From Thermoproteota archaeon (lineage in GTDB: Archaea; Thermoproteota; Thermoprotei_A; Sulfolobales; Ignisphaeraceae), in NCBI GenBank assembly GCA_030550585.1, contig JAUQPB010000004.1:62001-126000 (forward strand): a DNA stretch of 64,000 nucleotides. The letters are read 5' to 3'. The translations under genes were made by a program, and so were the position numbers. Every line of letters starts with the position of its first letter. Positions within the stretch are counted from its first letter, which is position 1. Shown piece after piece: positions 39,992-48,729 of the stretch. The notes below the pieces were generated by a model. That model was not told where the DNA came from. It was given only the letters and a program-made list of their open reading frames with translations, and made no database searches.

Positions 39992-40474
39992 ATGTTCAAG
40001 CCATCTCATAGAGAATTCGAGTTCAACACAGCTCTCATAATACTCTATACCCTTTCTAAGGGGCCTGCCCATGGCTATGAAATTATGAGGAGGATTAGAG
40101 AGGAGTTCTATATTCATAAGAGCCCTGGTATTCTTTACCCATCGCTTAGAAGGCTTGTTTCTATGGGGTATATAGAGGTTGTTGGACAGAGTACAAGGGG
40201 TAGGAAGCTCTTTAGGGTGTATAGACTTACTGAGGAGGGTAAGAGGCTTCTCTCTAGCAACATGGACAGAGTTGAGCATATAAAGAGGTTTTCAAGGGGG
40301 ATGAAAATCTTCGATGATTGTGGAGGGCATATGCTTAGAGAATCTATCTTTAGACTTGTAGAGGCTCTTCCCAATGCTACTAACGATGATTTGGAGCTGC
40401 TAAGCAATATGATAAGTGCTTTTGTTAGGAACCTGGATGAGCTGAGAAACAGGATTCTTTCAAGAGGTGCATAG
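39992..40474 (+). CDS. PadR-family transcriptional regulator
   Basis: About 160 aa. A winged helix with Gly-Pro-Ala-His-Gly-Tyr-Glu-Ile and Pro-Gly-Ile-Leu-Tyr-Pro-Ser-Leu-Arg-Arg-Leu is classic PadR, followed by a dimerising C-terminal helix. ATG 39992 seems leaderless. It precedes an ABC exporter by 2 nt. Confidence 0.9.
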   Translation: MFKPSHREFEFNTALIILYTLSKGPAHGYEIMRRIREEFYIHKSPGILYPSLRRLVSMGYIEVVGQSTRGRKLFRVYRLTEEGKRLLSSNMDRVEHIKRFSRGMKIFDDCGGHMLRESIFRLVEALPNATNDDLELLSNMISAFVRNLDELRNRILSRGA

Positions 40475-40476
40475 AT

Positions 40477-41469
40477 ATGGAGTTCGACATAGTTGTTGAA
40501 AACCTTGTTAAGAGGTATGGGCCTGTAGAGGCTGTTAGAGGCATAAGCTTTCAGGTTAGAAGAGGAGAGATATTCGGGTTTCTAGGACCTAACGGAGCTG
40601 GGAAAACAACAACTATACATATTCTAGCAACTTTGCTAAAACCAACATCTGGGAAAGCGCTTGTAGCTGGCTATGATGTTGTTTCAGAGCCTGACAGAGT
40701 TAGAAAGAGCATTGGCATAGTTTTCCAGGATCCATCTCTAGACGATAATCTAACTGGCTATGAGAATCTGTATATACATGGGAGGCTCTACGGCCTAAAT
40801 GGACAGAGTCTAAGGGAGAGGATCGAGGAGGCTCTAAAATTTGTTGAGCTATGGGATTTCAGAGACAGGTTAGTTAGAAGCTATTCTGGTGGCATGAGGA
40901 GGAGACTGGAGATTGCTAGAGCAATGCTACACACACCCAGGATACTATTCCTAGACGAGCCAACAATAGGCCTTGATCCACAGACAAGGGCTCATATATG
41001 GGACTATATAAAGAGGTTGAACAGGGAGTATGGCACAACAGTTTTTCTAACGACACACTACATGGATGAGGCTGAAATGCTGTGTGATAGAATAGCTATT
41101 ATAGACCATGGGAAGATAATTGCCATGGGAACAGCAGAGGAGCTGAAATCAATGGTGGGGTCAGATGTGGTGTATATCAAGCTTGGTAAACCAGATGCAG
41201 ATATATGCTCAAAGCTATCGATAGCAAATGTGGAGAACTGCAAGATTGTTGAGGGTGGCACAGTTGCTCTACAGGTTAGGAAGGCGACAGAGGCTATACC
41301 AGCAATTCTGCTCCATCTAGATAGGCTAGAGGTGAAGGTTACAGAGGTTAGCTATAGAAGACCATCGCTAAACGATGTATTTATCCACCTAACTGGCAGA
41401 GAGATGAGGGATTCTGAAGGTAGTTTTGTTGAAGTTGCTAGAATGATGCATAGAGCTAGGATGAGGTGA
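40477..41469 (+). CDS. ABC exporter ATPase (DrrA type)
   Basis: 330 aa. Gly-Pro-Asn-Gly-Ala-Gly-Lys-Thr, Tyr-Ser-Gly-Gly-Met, Leu-Phe-Leu-Asp-Glu-Pro-Thr-Ile-Gly-Leu-Asp and a Thr-His switch, then the DrrA-type C-terminal domain. Works with the following permease; PadR linkage suggests multidrug or lipid-like export. Confidence 0.9.
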   Translation: MEFDIVVENLVKRYGPVEAVRGISFQVRRGEIFGFLGPNGAGKTTTIHILATLLKPTSGKALVAGYDVVSEPDRVRKSIGIVFQDPSLDDNLTGYENLYIHGRLYGLNGQSLRERIEEALKFVELWDFRDRLVRSYSGGMRRRLEIARAMLHTPRILFLDEPTIGLDPQTRAHIWDYIKRLNREYGTTVFLTTHYMDEAEMLCDRIAIIDHGKIIAMGTAEELKSMVGSDVVYIKLGKPDADICSKLSIANVENCKIVEGGTVALQVRKATEAIPAILLHLDRLEVKVTEVSYRRPSLNDVFIHLTGREMRDSEGSFVEVARMMHRARMR

Positions 41470-41474
41470 TGGAC

Positions 41475-42263
41475 ATGATGGAATCTATATATATAATGGT
41501 CTATAGACAGATAAAGAGGTTTGTTAGAGCAAGGTCTAGAATAGCAGGCACAATAATAAACAATGTCCTGTGGCTACTGTTCTTCGGCCTTGGCTGGGCA
41601 TACACGCTAAGAGGACAGCAATTCCAAGTGCTATTCAAAGGCCTTGACTATCTAGCATTCTTGCTACCAGCAACATTTGCGACATCGATATTCCAGGCAA
41701 GTTTCATGGGAGGGATTTCGGTGATCTGGGACAAACAATTTGGTTTCCTAAAGGAGGTTCTCGTGGCGCCAGCCCCAAGATCTCTTACAATACTTGGGAG
41801 GGCATTGGGAGACTCTGTTGTCTCGCTATTGAATGGATTGATAATGCTTGCAATGGGCTTTGCACTAACATCTAAGCTAAATCCATTGGGGCTTCCAACA
41901 GCTCTTGCAATAGGGTTTGTAATGGCAGTTGGATTCACATCGATGGGGATAGCAATAGCCTCTTCAATGAGGAGTCCAGAGGGTTTCCAGCTAATTGTTG
42001 CAACAATTACCATGCCCATGACTCTGCTAAGCGGATCTATGTTCCCATTGAATATGACTCCACAGTGGATGCAGATACTGGCGCTAATTTCTCCACTAAC
42101 ATATGCTGTTGATCTATGCAGATACTACTTAACTGGGGTGTCATTTCTAGACATGGTCTATCCTTGGCTAACCCAAGAAGTTGAGATACTATTGTTAGTG
42201 ACAACATCTATAATCTTGATGATCATAGCCATGAGGATGTTTGAAAAGACAACAATTGAGTAA
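41475..42263 (+). CDS. ABC exporter permease (DrrB type)
   Basis: About 262 aa, six TM helices of the ABC-2 family, with the late Ser-Gly-Ser-Met-Phe-Pro motif. ATG 41475 follows GAGGTG; GTG 41466 overlaps the ATPase gene. Partner of the preceding ATPase. Confidence 0.88.
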   Translation: MMESIYIMVYRQIKRFVRARSRIAGTIINNVLWLLFFGLGWAYTLRGQQFQVLFKGLDYLAFLLPATFATSIFQASFMGGISVIWDKQFGFLKEVLVAPAPRSLTILGRALGDSVVSLLNGLIMLAMGFALTSKLNPLGLPTALAIGFVMAVGFTSMGIAIASSMRSPEGFQLIVATITMPMTLLSGSMFPLNMTPQWMQILALISPLTYAVDLCRYYLTGVSFLDMVYPWLTQEVEILLLVTTSIILMIIAMRMFEKTTIE

Positions 42264-42284
42264 ACCAAAGATCTAGAACGTTTT

Positions 42285-42884
42285 TCAGCTAAGCGACTTT
42301 ATGTATTCGCTCACCCCCGACATAATCATTTCAACAGCGAATGAAGCTATGATTATCGACATGAATCTTCCTAGGCCATGTATAAACGTTGTTCCAGCTA
42401 GCTTTGCTATCTCCTTAGATACTCTGAGAACTATATATGTTGCTACAAATGCTATGTATGAAGCTATCAATGTGTTTAGAATTCCATAGAGCTTTGCAGA
42501 TGTTATTAGAAGAGTCATTGTCCCTGGCCCAACAATGAGAGGCGTTGCTATTGGCACTATAATGTATGTTCCAACATCTATCTTCTCTGGCTTGTGCCCA
42601 GTTAGAAGAGTGTCTATAGCTGTTGCCATCAATACCACCCCTGCAGCCATTTTAAATGCTGGTATGCTTATACCGAAAAGCGAGAGTATGTATCCTCCAA
42701 CCACAGCGAAAATGTTTAGCAGAATAAATATTGCTAGAGCGGCTTTGTCTATAAGCCTCTTGCTCTCCTCAGGCGATACAGTTGATATAACATCTAGAAG
42801 TGTTGGGATGGCTGCTAGAGGATCCATTATAGCGAATAGCTGAACAGATAACAAAGCTATTGTAGATGGCTCTATGGGGGGCAT
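42285..42884 (-). CDS. MarC-family membrane protein
   Basis: 199 aa with six TM helices and the MarC Asp-Pro-Leu-Ala-Ala-Ile-Pro and Gly-Pro-Gly-Thr-Met motifs. Function of the family is unclear. It is divergent from the EamA remnant; a TATA-like TTTATA lies near 42893. Confidence 0.88.
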   Translation of the reverse strand: MPPIEPSTIALLSVQLFAIMDPLAAIPTLLDVISTVSPEESKRLIDKAALAIFILLNIFAVVGGYILSLFGISIPAFKMAAGVVLMATAIDTLLTGHKPEKIDVGTYIIVPIATPLIVGPGTMTLLITSAKLYGILNTLIASYIAFVATYIVLRVSKEIAKLAGTTFIHGLGRFMSIIIASFAVEMIMSGVSEYIKSLS

Positions 42885-42934
42885 TGCAAAAGCCTTTATA
42901 TGGAGATCTTAGATAGAAAATCTAAAAAAGTTTC

Positions 42935-43106
42935 ATGGGTTTGCACATGGATAGAGCAATTCATTTGATTCTCTTTGCAGTTGCCTCTATAAGCATAGGG
43001 TCGGCATCTATATTCGTTAGAATCTCAAATGCTTCGCCAATTGCATGTGCCTTCTGGAGGCTTTCAATAGCATCTATCATACTTGCTCTTCTACCAACAG
43101 GCAAAG
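42935..43106 (+). pseudogene. EamA/DMT permease gene, 5' fragment
   Basis: The first 55 residues or so (TM1 and TM2, with Ser-Ile-Phe-Val-Arg and Cys-Ala-Phe-Trp-Arg) are EamA-like. Similarity stops near 43100 where the C-x4-C gene begins in another frame. ATG 42935 or ATG 42947 could be the start. No 3' part is found in the window. Confidence 0.65.
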
Positions 43107-44370
43107 AAAGATATTGGCAGGACTGGCCAACGATATTGCGTATGTGGAGGAGAGGATTCAAAGTGACACCCGTTTCAAGAACCTCCGACCACACCTATCT
43201 GACATACTCAATGCAATTCGCCAAGCCTCACAACAAAAAGTCTTGCAACAAACAATGCATAAACCTGTTGTAAAACCAGCTATACAGGTGGAGACTCCGT
43301 CAAATCGTCTAATACCCTATCCTATAGAAAAATGTATTTCTACGTTTGTCGATGGTGCTAAGGACTGTCGCTCTATCGACTGCGTCTTGACAAAGCTTTC
43401 AACAGCTTTTCTATCTATAAGAGATTTCGTTGAAGCGTCCTTAGAGCCTGTAAGAGAGGATGAACTTGTAAAAATGTTTCTCTCCCACCCGGATGTCATG
43501 AGGGTTTTGTCTGGTCTAGGTGAAAACCTAGAATATGTGGAGGCGAAGATTAGCGTTGACATGAGATTTGATAATCTTAGACTGTACCGGAACGAAATTC
43601 TAGATGCAATAAAAACGGCATACCAAATTTACGTGCCAACACAGAGATATGAAACATATGAAAGGCCTCCGACATGGCAGGTAGAGCGCATGGAGTATGC
43701 ACTTACAAGCCAACCGCCTCCACCTAGGGATACCTCAGAGGATTACAGACCTAGCAGAGTCAGACACATACCAATTGCCAGAAAATATGAGGAGCGGAAA
43801 GAGCCAGATACAAGCCATATCAACAAGGGCTATGGAGAACCAGTGAAAACAGGCACAAAGCGAAGAATCTCTCTACCTAAGGTGGGTTTGTCAAAACTCT
43901 CCTATGTCCTTTGTGTGTTGCTCCTGCTGGCGCTTGGTTACATATTCATGAAAGTCCCTTGGATAATTTTCTACGGCGAACGGTACTACATAGGTAGTAT
44001 AAAAACTACATCAGTACAGATAGCTGCATCTGGCTGGGACATGACATGGCTCTTCATAGAGTATTGGCGTACATTTAATATGCGCCCGCCTATGTTTATT
44101 GTGTACTTCATTGGCCTGCTCCTAGCGGTTATAGCATTTGTTGCAAAATCGACTGTCCTTTCAACGATATCAGGCTTGGCAATGCTTATTGGGTGGTACG
44201 ACTTCTACACGCACGCAACTGCGTACTATAGATTCTATGTCCAGTTAGTGGCGCTTCTTGGGCTAATCAATATTAAGGATGCAGCGCTTACAACGGGAAC
44301 ATACCTCGCCGGAATCCTATCATTCCTATATTTAGTGCTTGGAACATATTTAATACATAAAATGCGCTGA
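43045..44370 (+). CDS. Multi-TM protein with one and a half C-x4-C domains
   Basis: 441 aa. Residues 21-64 are the second half of a domain (Lys-Ile-Leu-Ala-Gly-Leu to Ile-Arg-Gln-Ala); residues 97-195 are a full copy with Cys108-x4-Cys113, Leu-Ser-Thr-Ala-Phe and Phe-Leu-Ser-His-Pro-Asp. A Pro/charge-rich linker and about five TM helices follow. The same domain occurs in the genes at 46511 and, diverged, 45262. The first 20 residues read EamA sequence out of frame, so the N-terminus was probably lost and the true start is uncertain. Confidence 0.65.
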   Translation: MCLLEAFNSIYHTCSSTNRQRKILAGLANDIAYVEERIQSDTRFKNLRPHLSDILNAIRQASQQKVLQQTMHKPVVKPAIQVETPSNRLIPYPIEKCISTFVDGAKDCRSIDCVLTKLSTAFLSIRDFVEASLEPVREDELVKMFLSHPDVMRVLSGLGENLEYVEAKISVDMRFDNLRLYRNEILDAIKTAYQIYVPTQRYETYERPPTWQVERMEYALTSQPPPPRDTSEDYRPSRVRHIPIARKYEERKEPDTSHINKGYGEPVKTGTKRRISLPKVGLSKLSYVLCVLLLLALGYIFMKVPWIIFYGERYYIGSIKTTSVQIAASGWDMTWLFIEYWRTFNMRPPMFIVYFIGLLLAVIAFVAKSTVLSTISGLAMLIGWYDFYTHATAYYRFYVQLVALLGLINIKDAALTTGTYLAGILSFLYLVLGTYLIHKMR

Positions 44371-44413
44371 CAGAGTGGAATAGTGTGTGTATAGTGAGGT
44401 TTTAGTTAAGGGA

Positions 44414-45022
44414 TTAGTGCAGTAATGCTAGAGCTAGTGCTATGAGCGCCGCTATCATTGCTCCTATAGCTACCGGCTTTAGTAGCTTCCTGATTATTGA
44501 CTTCTTTTCGACTCTCAGCTCTACCTCTACATTTCTATTAGCTATGACCACCTCTTCGGTGTGCCCGTCTACTGATAATCTTAGTATAGAGAACTTGGGC
44601 ACCGGCATCGTTGCTGTGCCTTGCTCATCTGCTGTAAGCATTATCGTCTGTTTTCTCACTTTTTCTTCGCTTGGATATATTATTGTGGCCTCTACCCTCG
44701 CATTTTTGTATGGTTTACCGTTTTTCAGCACCTTGATTGATGCTCTCACTGTTTCACTTGGTTTGGCTCCGAAAACTACTGACAAGTTTTTCAGCATTTC
44801 TGCTAGCTCTTCTTCGCTAATGCCACGCTCTTTCACACTGGATTTTACCCTTAACTCAATGTTGCACCCTAGTATACTAAGGAGGTCACTTATGTCTTTG
44901 AACATCTCCGGCTTTTGATGTGCTACCACCGCTGATAAGTGTGCTAAGTAGTTCCTGAGAGTGTTTAAGTCTATTTTGTGTTCCACATAGTAATCTCTGA
45001 GGTTATAGAGCCACTCCACCAT
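44414..45022 (-). CDS. Ig-like domain protein with C-terminal TM anchor
   Basis: About 202 aa. Helical N-terminus, then a beta-sandwich (Lys-Asn-Gly-Lys-Pro-Tyr-Lys-Asn-Ala, Asp-Glu-Gln-Gly-Thr-Ala) like carboxypeptidase-regulatory domains, then one TM helix at the end. The ATG overlaps the upstream stop (TAATG at 45024-45020), so it is coupled to the small gene before it. Part of the unusual membrane cluster. Confidence 0.65.
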   Translation of the reverse strand: MVEWLYNLRDYYVEHKIDLNTLRNYLAHLSAVVAHQKPEMFKDISDLLSILGCNIELRVKSSVKERGISEEELAEMLKNLSVVFGAKPSETVRASIKVLKNGKPYKNARVEATIIYPSEEKVRKQTIMLTADEQGTATMPVPKFSILRLSVDGHTEEVVIANRNVEVELRVEKKSIIRKLLKPVAIGAMIAALIALALALLH

Positions 45023-45255
45023 TAGTTCTTCAAAGACCTCCACATATTTTCGTATACCACCAGAATATGTGCATTATCGTATTCGTTTATCCATGTAACT
45101 ACCCTTCTAGACAACCCAGCCCTTGGTGCTATAGAAACATACTTCCTGCTTATTTCTGTTAGCTTAGGGTTAAACCTATAGGCTAGAATATAGTGCATGT
45201 CTGTGTTAGCATCCATGTCTCTGCAAATTAGTTTAGGCTCTACTAGTATTTGCAA
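45022..45255 (-). CDS. Small protein of about 77 aa
   Basis: Soluble, alpha/beta, unrecognised. TTG 45255 is the longest start but sits on top of the upstream AGGTGG; ATG 45216 is an alternative. It lies 6 nt after the 331-aa gene and is coupled to the Ig-like gene. Confidence 0.5.
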   Translation of the reverse strand: MQILVEPKLICRDMDANTDMHYILAYRFNPKLTEISRKYVSIAPRAGLSRRVVTWINEYDNAHILVVYENMWRSLKN

Positions 45256-45261
45256 CCACCT

Positions 45262-46257
45262 CTACGAAGATTTCTTCTTTGGCTTGACCAACTCTATTCC
45301 GAGCACCAAGAATATTAGTGCACCAAGGAGCCATCCTACAAGGAACAGCACGCCCTCTGCAATATTTCCGTATGTCCAGAAGTTTGTGAAGAGCCTGACT
45401 ATACCTGAAATGATTAGGAATATTGAAAGCGCTATCAGTATTGCTCCGCCAGCTCTTCGAAGAGTGCTTGGTTTAGCTTGTTTAGATTTGGTTGTGTAAC
45501 TTTCTGTATAATAGCTTTCATTGGTATGACTCTCTGTGTAGTAGTTTTTAACAGGAGGTATTGAACTTATTAGACGTTGTACCTCGTTGGCAAGCATCGG
45601 CTCGCTTAGCAACCTCCTTTCGAATTCATTTACATCTACCGGTATCCCAAACTCTCGAATCGCATTTCTTATATCGTGTATGAATGAGTTGATTACACCT
45701 TGGGCACACTCTCGGAAGAGGCACCTCTCTCGAATTGTGGTAGCCAGTCTACTGGCAAACATCTTTACACAGTTATCGAAACGCTCGGTTAGACACTCCT
45801 TTAGCCAAGTATCAAGTTCTACCGTTCCTCGCAACTCCTTTAATCCCATGACCTCCGCAACCTTGTCGGGCTCAAAGAAAGCCGGTGTTGTTTGTTGTGC
45901 GTCTCCGAGGAAGCTCCGCTTTGCAACAGATATAGCGTTGAATACCTCATTTCCTATAACGGGCAGAACCTCACTTTTAACAGCGTTTTCACCGCGAGAC
46001 TCAATTGCATAAATCCTAGACTCCGGGTTCCCGCTTCCTATGAACACATATCTATGCATATCGAGAATCTGCAAATCCTCGGTAAGCTCACGCTCTATAC
46101 AATCCTCTTTATAGAGCTCGAAGAACGTATCTAGGTTGGGGACAGAACGCTGAACATGCAGAACTAGGTCTCCCAATCTCTTAAACCCCTTCACAGCCCT
46201 CCCATCATATGCTGCAAGAACAGCCAACAAAAACATACGACGTGGGAGTCTACTCAC
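45262..46257 (-). CDS. Panacea/YwgA-like N-terminus, diverged C-x4-C domain, TM tail
   Basis: 331 aa. Residues 8-90 (Leu-Ala-Val-Leu-Ala-Ala-Tyr-Asp-Gly-Arg, then Lys-Arg-Leu-Gly-Asp-Leu-Val) recall the YwgA/Panacea fold seen in some antitoxins. Residues 165-232 carry Cys179-x4-Cys184 and a Leu-Leu-Ser-Glu-Pro segment that lines up with the C-x4-C domain of neighbouring genes. A Tyr-Tyr-Thr-Glu-Ser repeat linker and two TM helices (268-289, 303-324) end in Lys-Pro-Lys-Lys-Lys. GTG 46257 follows AGGTG and a TATA-like box at about 46300-46312. Confidence 0.6.
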   Translation of the reverse strand: MSRLPRRMFLLAVLAAYDGRAVKGFKRLGDLVLHVQRSVPNLDTFFELYKEDCIERELTEDLQILDMHRYVFIGSGNPESRIYAIESRGENAVKSEVLPVIGNEVFNAISVAKRSFLGDAQQTTPAFFEPDKVAEVMGLKELRGTVELDTWLKECLTERFDNCVKMFASRLATTIRERCLFRECAQGVINSFIHDIRNAIREFGIPVDVNEFERRLLSEPMLANEVQRLISSIPPVKNYYTESHTNESYYTESYTTKSKQAKPSTLRRAGGAILIALSIFLIISGIVRLFTNFWTYGNIAEGVLFLVGWLLGALIFLVLGIELVKPKKKSS

Positions 46258-46469
46258 ATCGCAGCACCTATATATTCGCTCTAATTACTACCCTACCTGC
46301 GGAAATATATAAATTTTTAGTTTTCTAACCAGTTCCGATAAAACAGTTAAAGAGATACAATACAAAAATCTATAGATGCATCTTAACCAAAAACCACAAG
46401 ATAATGCTAAAGTTTAAGACGGTTCGTTTAGTTATGGTATCAAAATATGGCACTCTGATAGAATAAGAT

Positions 46470-46477
46470 TTATAATT
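46470..46477 (+). promoter_or_regulatory. TATA box of the transglutaminase-like gene
   Basis: TTTATAAT lies 34 nt before ATG 46511, with an A/G-rich BRE-like stretch before it. Confidence 0.5.
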
Positions 46478-46510
46478 TCTTTCATTCTATTTTTACTATA
46501 GGCAGAGTCT

Positions 46511-48292
46511 ATGGAAGGCCTAGGCGATGTTGTTCGCAGATTTCTAGATGGTGTAGAAGGTTGCGAATCTGTGGACTGTATATTGGTTAGGCTGTCGACA
46601 GCTTTCTTCTCTATGAATGACCTCGCTAGAAGGTTTTCGCTTAGCATAGAAGAGCTTGTGAACAGGTTTCTCTCTCATCCAGACGTCATGAAGGTTTTGG
46701 CCGGCCTAGATATACAGCTCGTGGTGAAGAAAATTTGCTGTGACGCTAGGTTTTCGAATCTTAGACAACACCAAAGCAAAATCATAGATGCGATTAAGAG
46801 GGCATCCCAAATCTATCCGCCACACCAGACACACAGAGGAAGGGGTGTTATCATGGCCTATGCCAATAAACATATGTATGAGGGGAAAGAACCCCGCACT
46901 TGGGAATATGCAGGGGCCAAAGGCAAATGGAAGAGGCTGATACGCATGTTGCCTAGAATCAGTTTTGATTTTGCCAGAAGCGACATAGTTGTATTGGTAG
47001 TGCTTATAGTTGTTTTCTTTGTGATACCGACTACATTAGCTATTATGAGGATGCTTTCGCCACACAGCTCTCCGCAAATTGCAGAAAACAGCTCTAGCTG
47101 GACAACAACAACAACAAGTGAAATGAGCTGGGTTAGAAGCGCAACACTCTATACCGTAACAGGTATTGAAGGTGTGTCAAAATCACAACAGCATGTTAAG
47201 GCCACCTCAGTCAGCACCACGACAATCGCTGAAAGCATGGTAGAAGCTACAAGCACTTTTGCTATATCTAAAACCACGATAACTACATACACAATACCAT
47301 TGTCGTTTACATATACTACAGAAACAGAAACTGAGACGCTAGCGAGGTTATATCCCAAACCAGTACTAGAGATAGGGAAAACGCGGCTTGCTGTTGAAGA
47401 CGGCTATCTGGTTGTGGAGTACCATGGTAGGTGGATACCATATCTATGGATTGACATAGGAAACAGAACTATACATTTAACACCACATGTACCTGACAAT
47501 CAGAGTACTGCTGTTGGCGCAGACTATATATACATATCCTCTAACCACACCGTAGCGAAGTACAAATTAGATGAAATAGCAAAGCTGCTAGAAGCATACC
47601 GCGCAACAAATGTAAAAATAACGTTAAAACCTGAATCAGTAGTGTGCAACGCAATCCTTACTGAGAATAGGACTTTGCTGTTCTCTGAATGTAGACGTGT
47701 AATACTCCTCGTAATTCCTTCGTTGAGCGGGAGGTCAATTTTGGAGACTGTATGTTATGAAGTAAATATAACGGCAGTAGATTATCTACACAACCATCTA
47801 TTTAATGAGACATTCTTTAATAATCCGCTAGAGCTTTCGAGGTTTATATTGGATTGGCTGGACAGAAACGCTGAATATAACTACTTTAAGGCAGCTTTTT
47901 CGCTGTTTAGTGATGTGATGGGCCCTGTCGAGTTCTTTGAACAGAGGACAGGTGTCTGTGCTGATTATGCTGTGTTCACAGCTACAGCTCTCTTGGCTGG
48001 TGGCAGCGACGAGGCGTATATACTGATATTCAACACCACAAGAGGGTGGCATGCTACCGCCGGGATAGTAGTGAACGGAACACTATATATTTTAGACCAG
48101 CACCCACCCCTCTACGAGTGGAGCGAGTACACCGTCCATGTTTTCAAGCCTGTGGGCAACAAAATGCAGATTATGAGAATAAAGCTGGATAACAATGGGT
48201 TATCAACTATCGAGATATGGACACTGAGCTCCGATGAAGTTGAAAGCTGGCTACACAAAGTGGCGGGGTTGCAAGCAAGCCAAAGTAGTTGA
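46511..48292 (+). CDS. C-x4-C domain / TM / transglutaminase-like protein
   Basis: 593 aa. Residues 5-102 are the C-x4-C domain (Cys18-x4-Cys23, Leu-Ser-Thr-Ala-Phe, Phe-Leu-Ser-His-Pro-Asp-Val-Met). A TM helix lies at 158-178, then a Ser/Thr-rich stalk, a beta-rich region and a transglutaminase-like domain with Cys at about 482 (Gly-Val-Cys-Ala-Asp-Tyr), His at about 513 (Trp-His-Ala) and Asp at about 528 (Leu-Asp-Gln-His). The catalytic part is outside if the N-terminal domain is cytoplasmic. It may be a cysteine protease or cross-linker. Confidence 0.72.
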   Translation: MEGLGDVVRRFLDGVEGCESVDCILVRLSTAFFSMNDLARRFSLSIEELVNRFLSHPDVMKVLAGLDIQLVVKKICCDARFSNLRQHQSKIIDAIKRASQIYPPHQTHRGRGVIMAYANKHMYEGKEPRTWEYAGAKGKWKRLIRMLPRISFDFARSDIVVLVVLIVVFFVIPTTLAIMRMLSPHSSPQIAENSSSWTTTTTSEMSWVRSATLYTVTGIEGVSKSQQHVKATSVSTTTIAESMVEATSTFAISKTTITTYTIPLSFTYTTETETETLARLYPKPVLEIGKTRLAVEDGYLVVEYHGRWIPYLWIDIGNRTIHLTPHVPDNQSTAVGADYIYISSNHTVAKYKLDEIAKLLEAYRATNVKITLKPESVVCNAILTENRTLLFSECRRVILLVIPSLSGRSILETVCYEVNITAVDYLHNHLFNETFFNNPLELSRFILDWLDRNAEYNYFKAAFSLFSDVMGPVEFFEQRTGVCADYAVFTATALLAGGSDEAYILIFNTTRGWHATAGIVVNGTLYILDQHPPLYEWSEYTVHVFKPVGNKMQIMRIKLDNNGLSTIEIWTLSSDEVESWLHKVAGLQASQSS

Positions 48293-48371
48293 CAAACAAA
48301 GTCTACCTTAAGTGACTGAGATACTCAATAAAAAGAGATAGGTGGTGGTCGTTATCCCAAAGCGTTTATGA

Positions 48372-48596
48372 TTATTGTTTCTTCGGCTTGGACTTGACGA
48401 GCAGTATGCCGGGTATCAGAAATACTAGCGCCCCTAAGATACGTCCCACAGAGCGTAATATGGTTTCTTCGATGGCGCTGGATGACATAATGTCGTTGAT
48501 CAAGCCTCCGCCGAGGAGGAATACTGCGAGTGCTATTAACATAGCTCCGAAACTTTTCTCGCTACGTCTGCCATTGCAAACCACCTGCTTTGTCAA
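48372..48596 (-). CDS. Small two-TM protein related to the TM tail of the 331-aa gene
   Basis: 74 aa. The two helices and the Leu-Val-Lys-Ser-Lys-Pro-Lys-Lys end closely resemble residues 268-330 of the 45262 protein (Gly-Ala-Leu-Ile-Phe-Leu and Leu-Gly-Ala-Leu-Val-Phe-Leu). TTG 48596 or GTG 48584 is the start; a TATA-like AAATTATATTTTT sits at about 48617-48629 on the minus strand. Confidence 0.55.
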   Translation of the reverse strand: MTKQVVCNGRRSEKSFGAMLIALAVFLLGGGLINDIMSSSAIEETILRSVGRILGALVFLIPGILLVKSKPKKQ

Positions 48597-48729
48597 AACA
48601 AAGCTTTGCTTGAACGAAAAATATAATTTTCTATTAGGCGATAGCTGTGGTTGATTGAATCAAATTAAGAAACTGCCAATGCAACTATCTTTGCTTGCCA
48701 AACCCTTTGAAATTACTTAGATATCTAGG

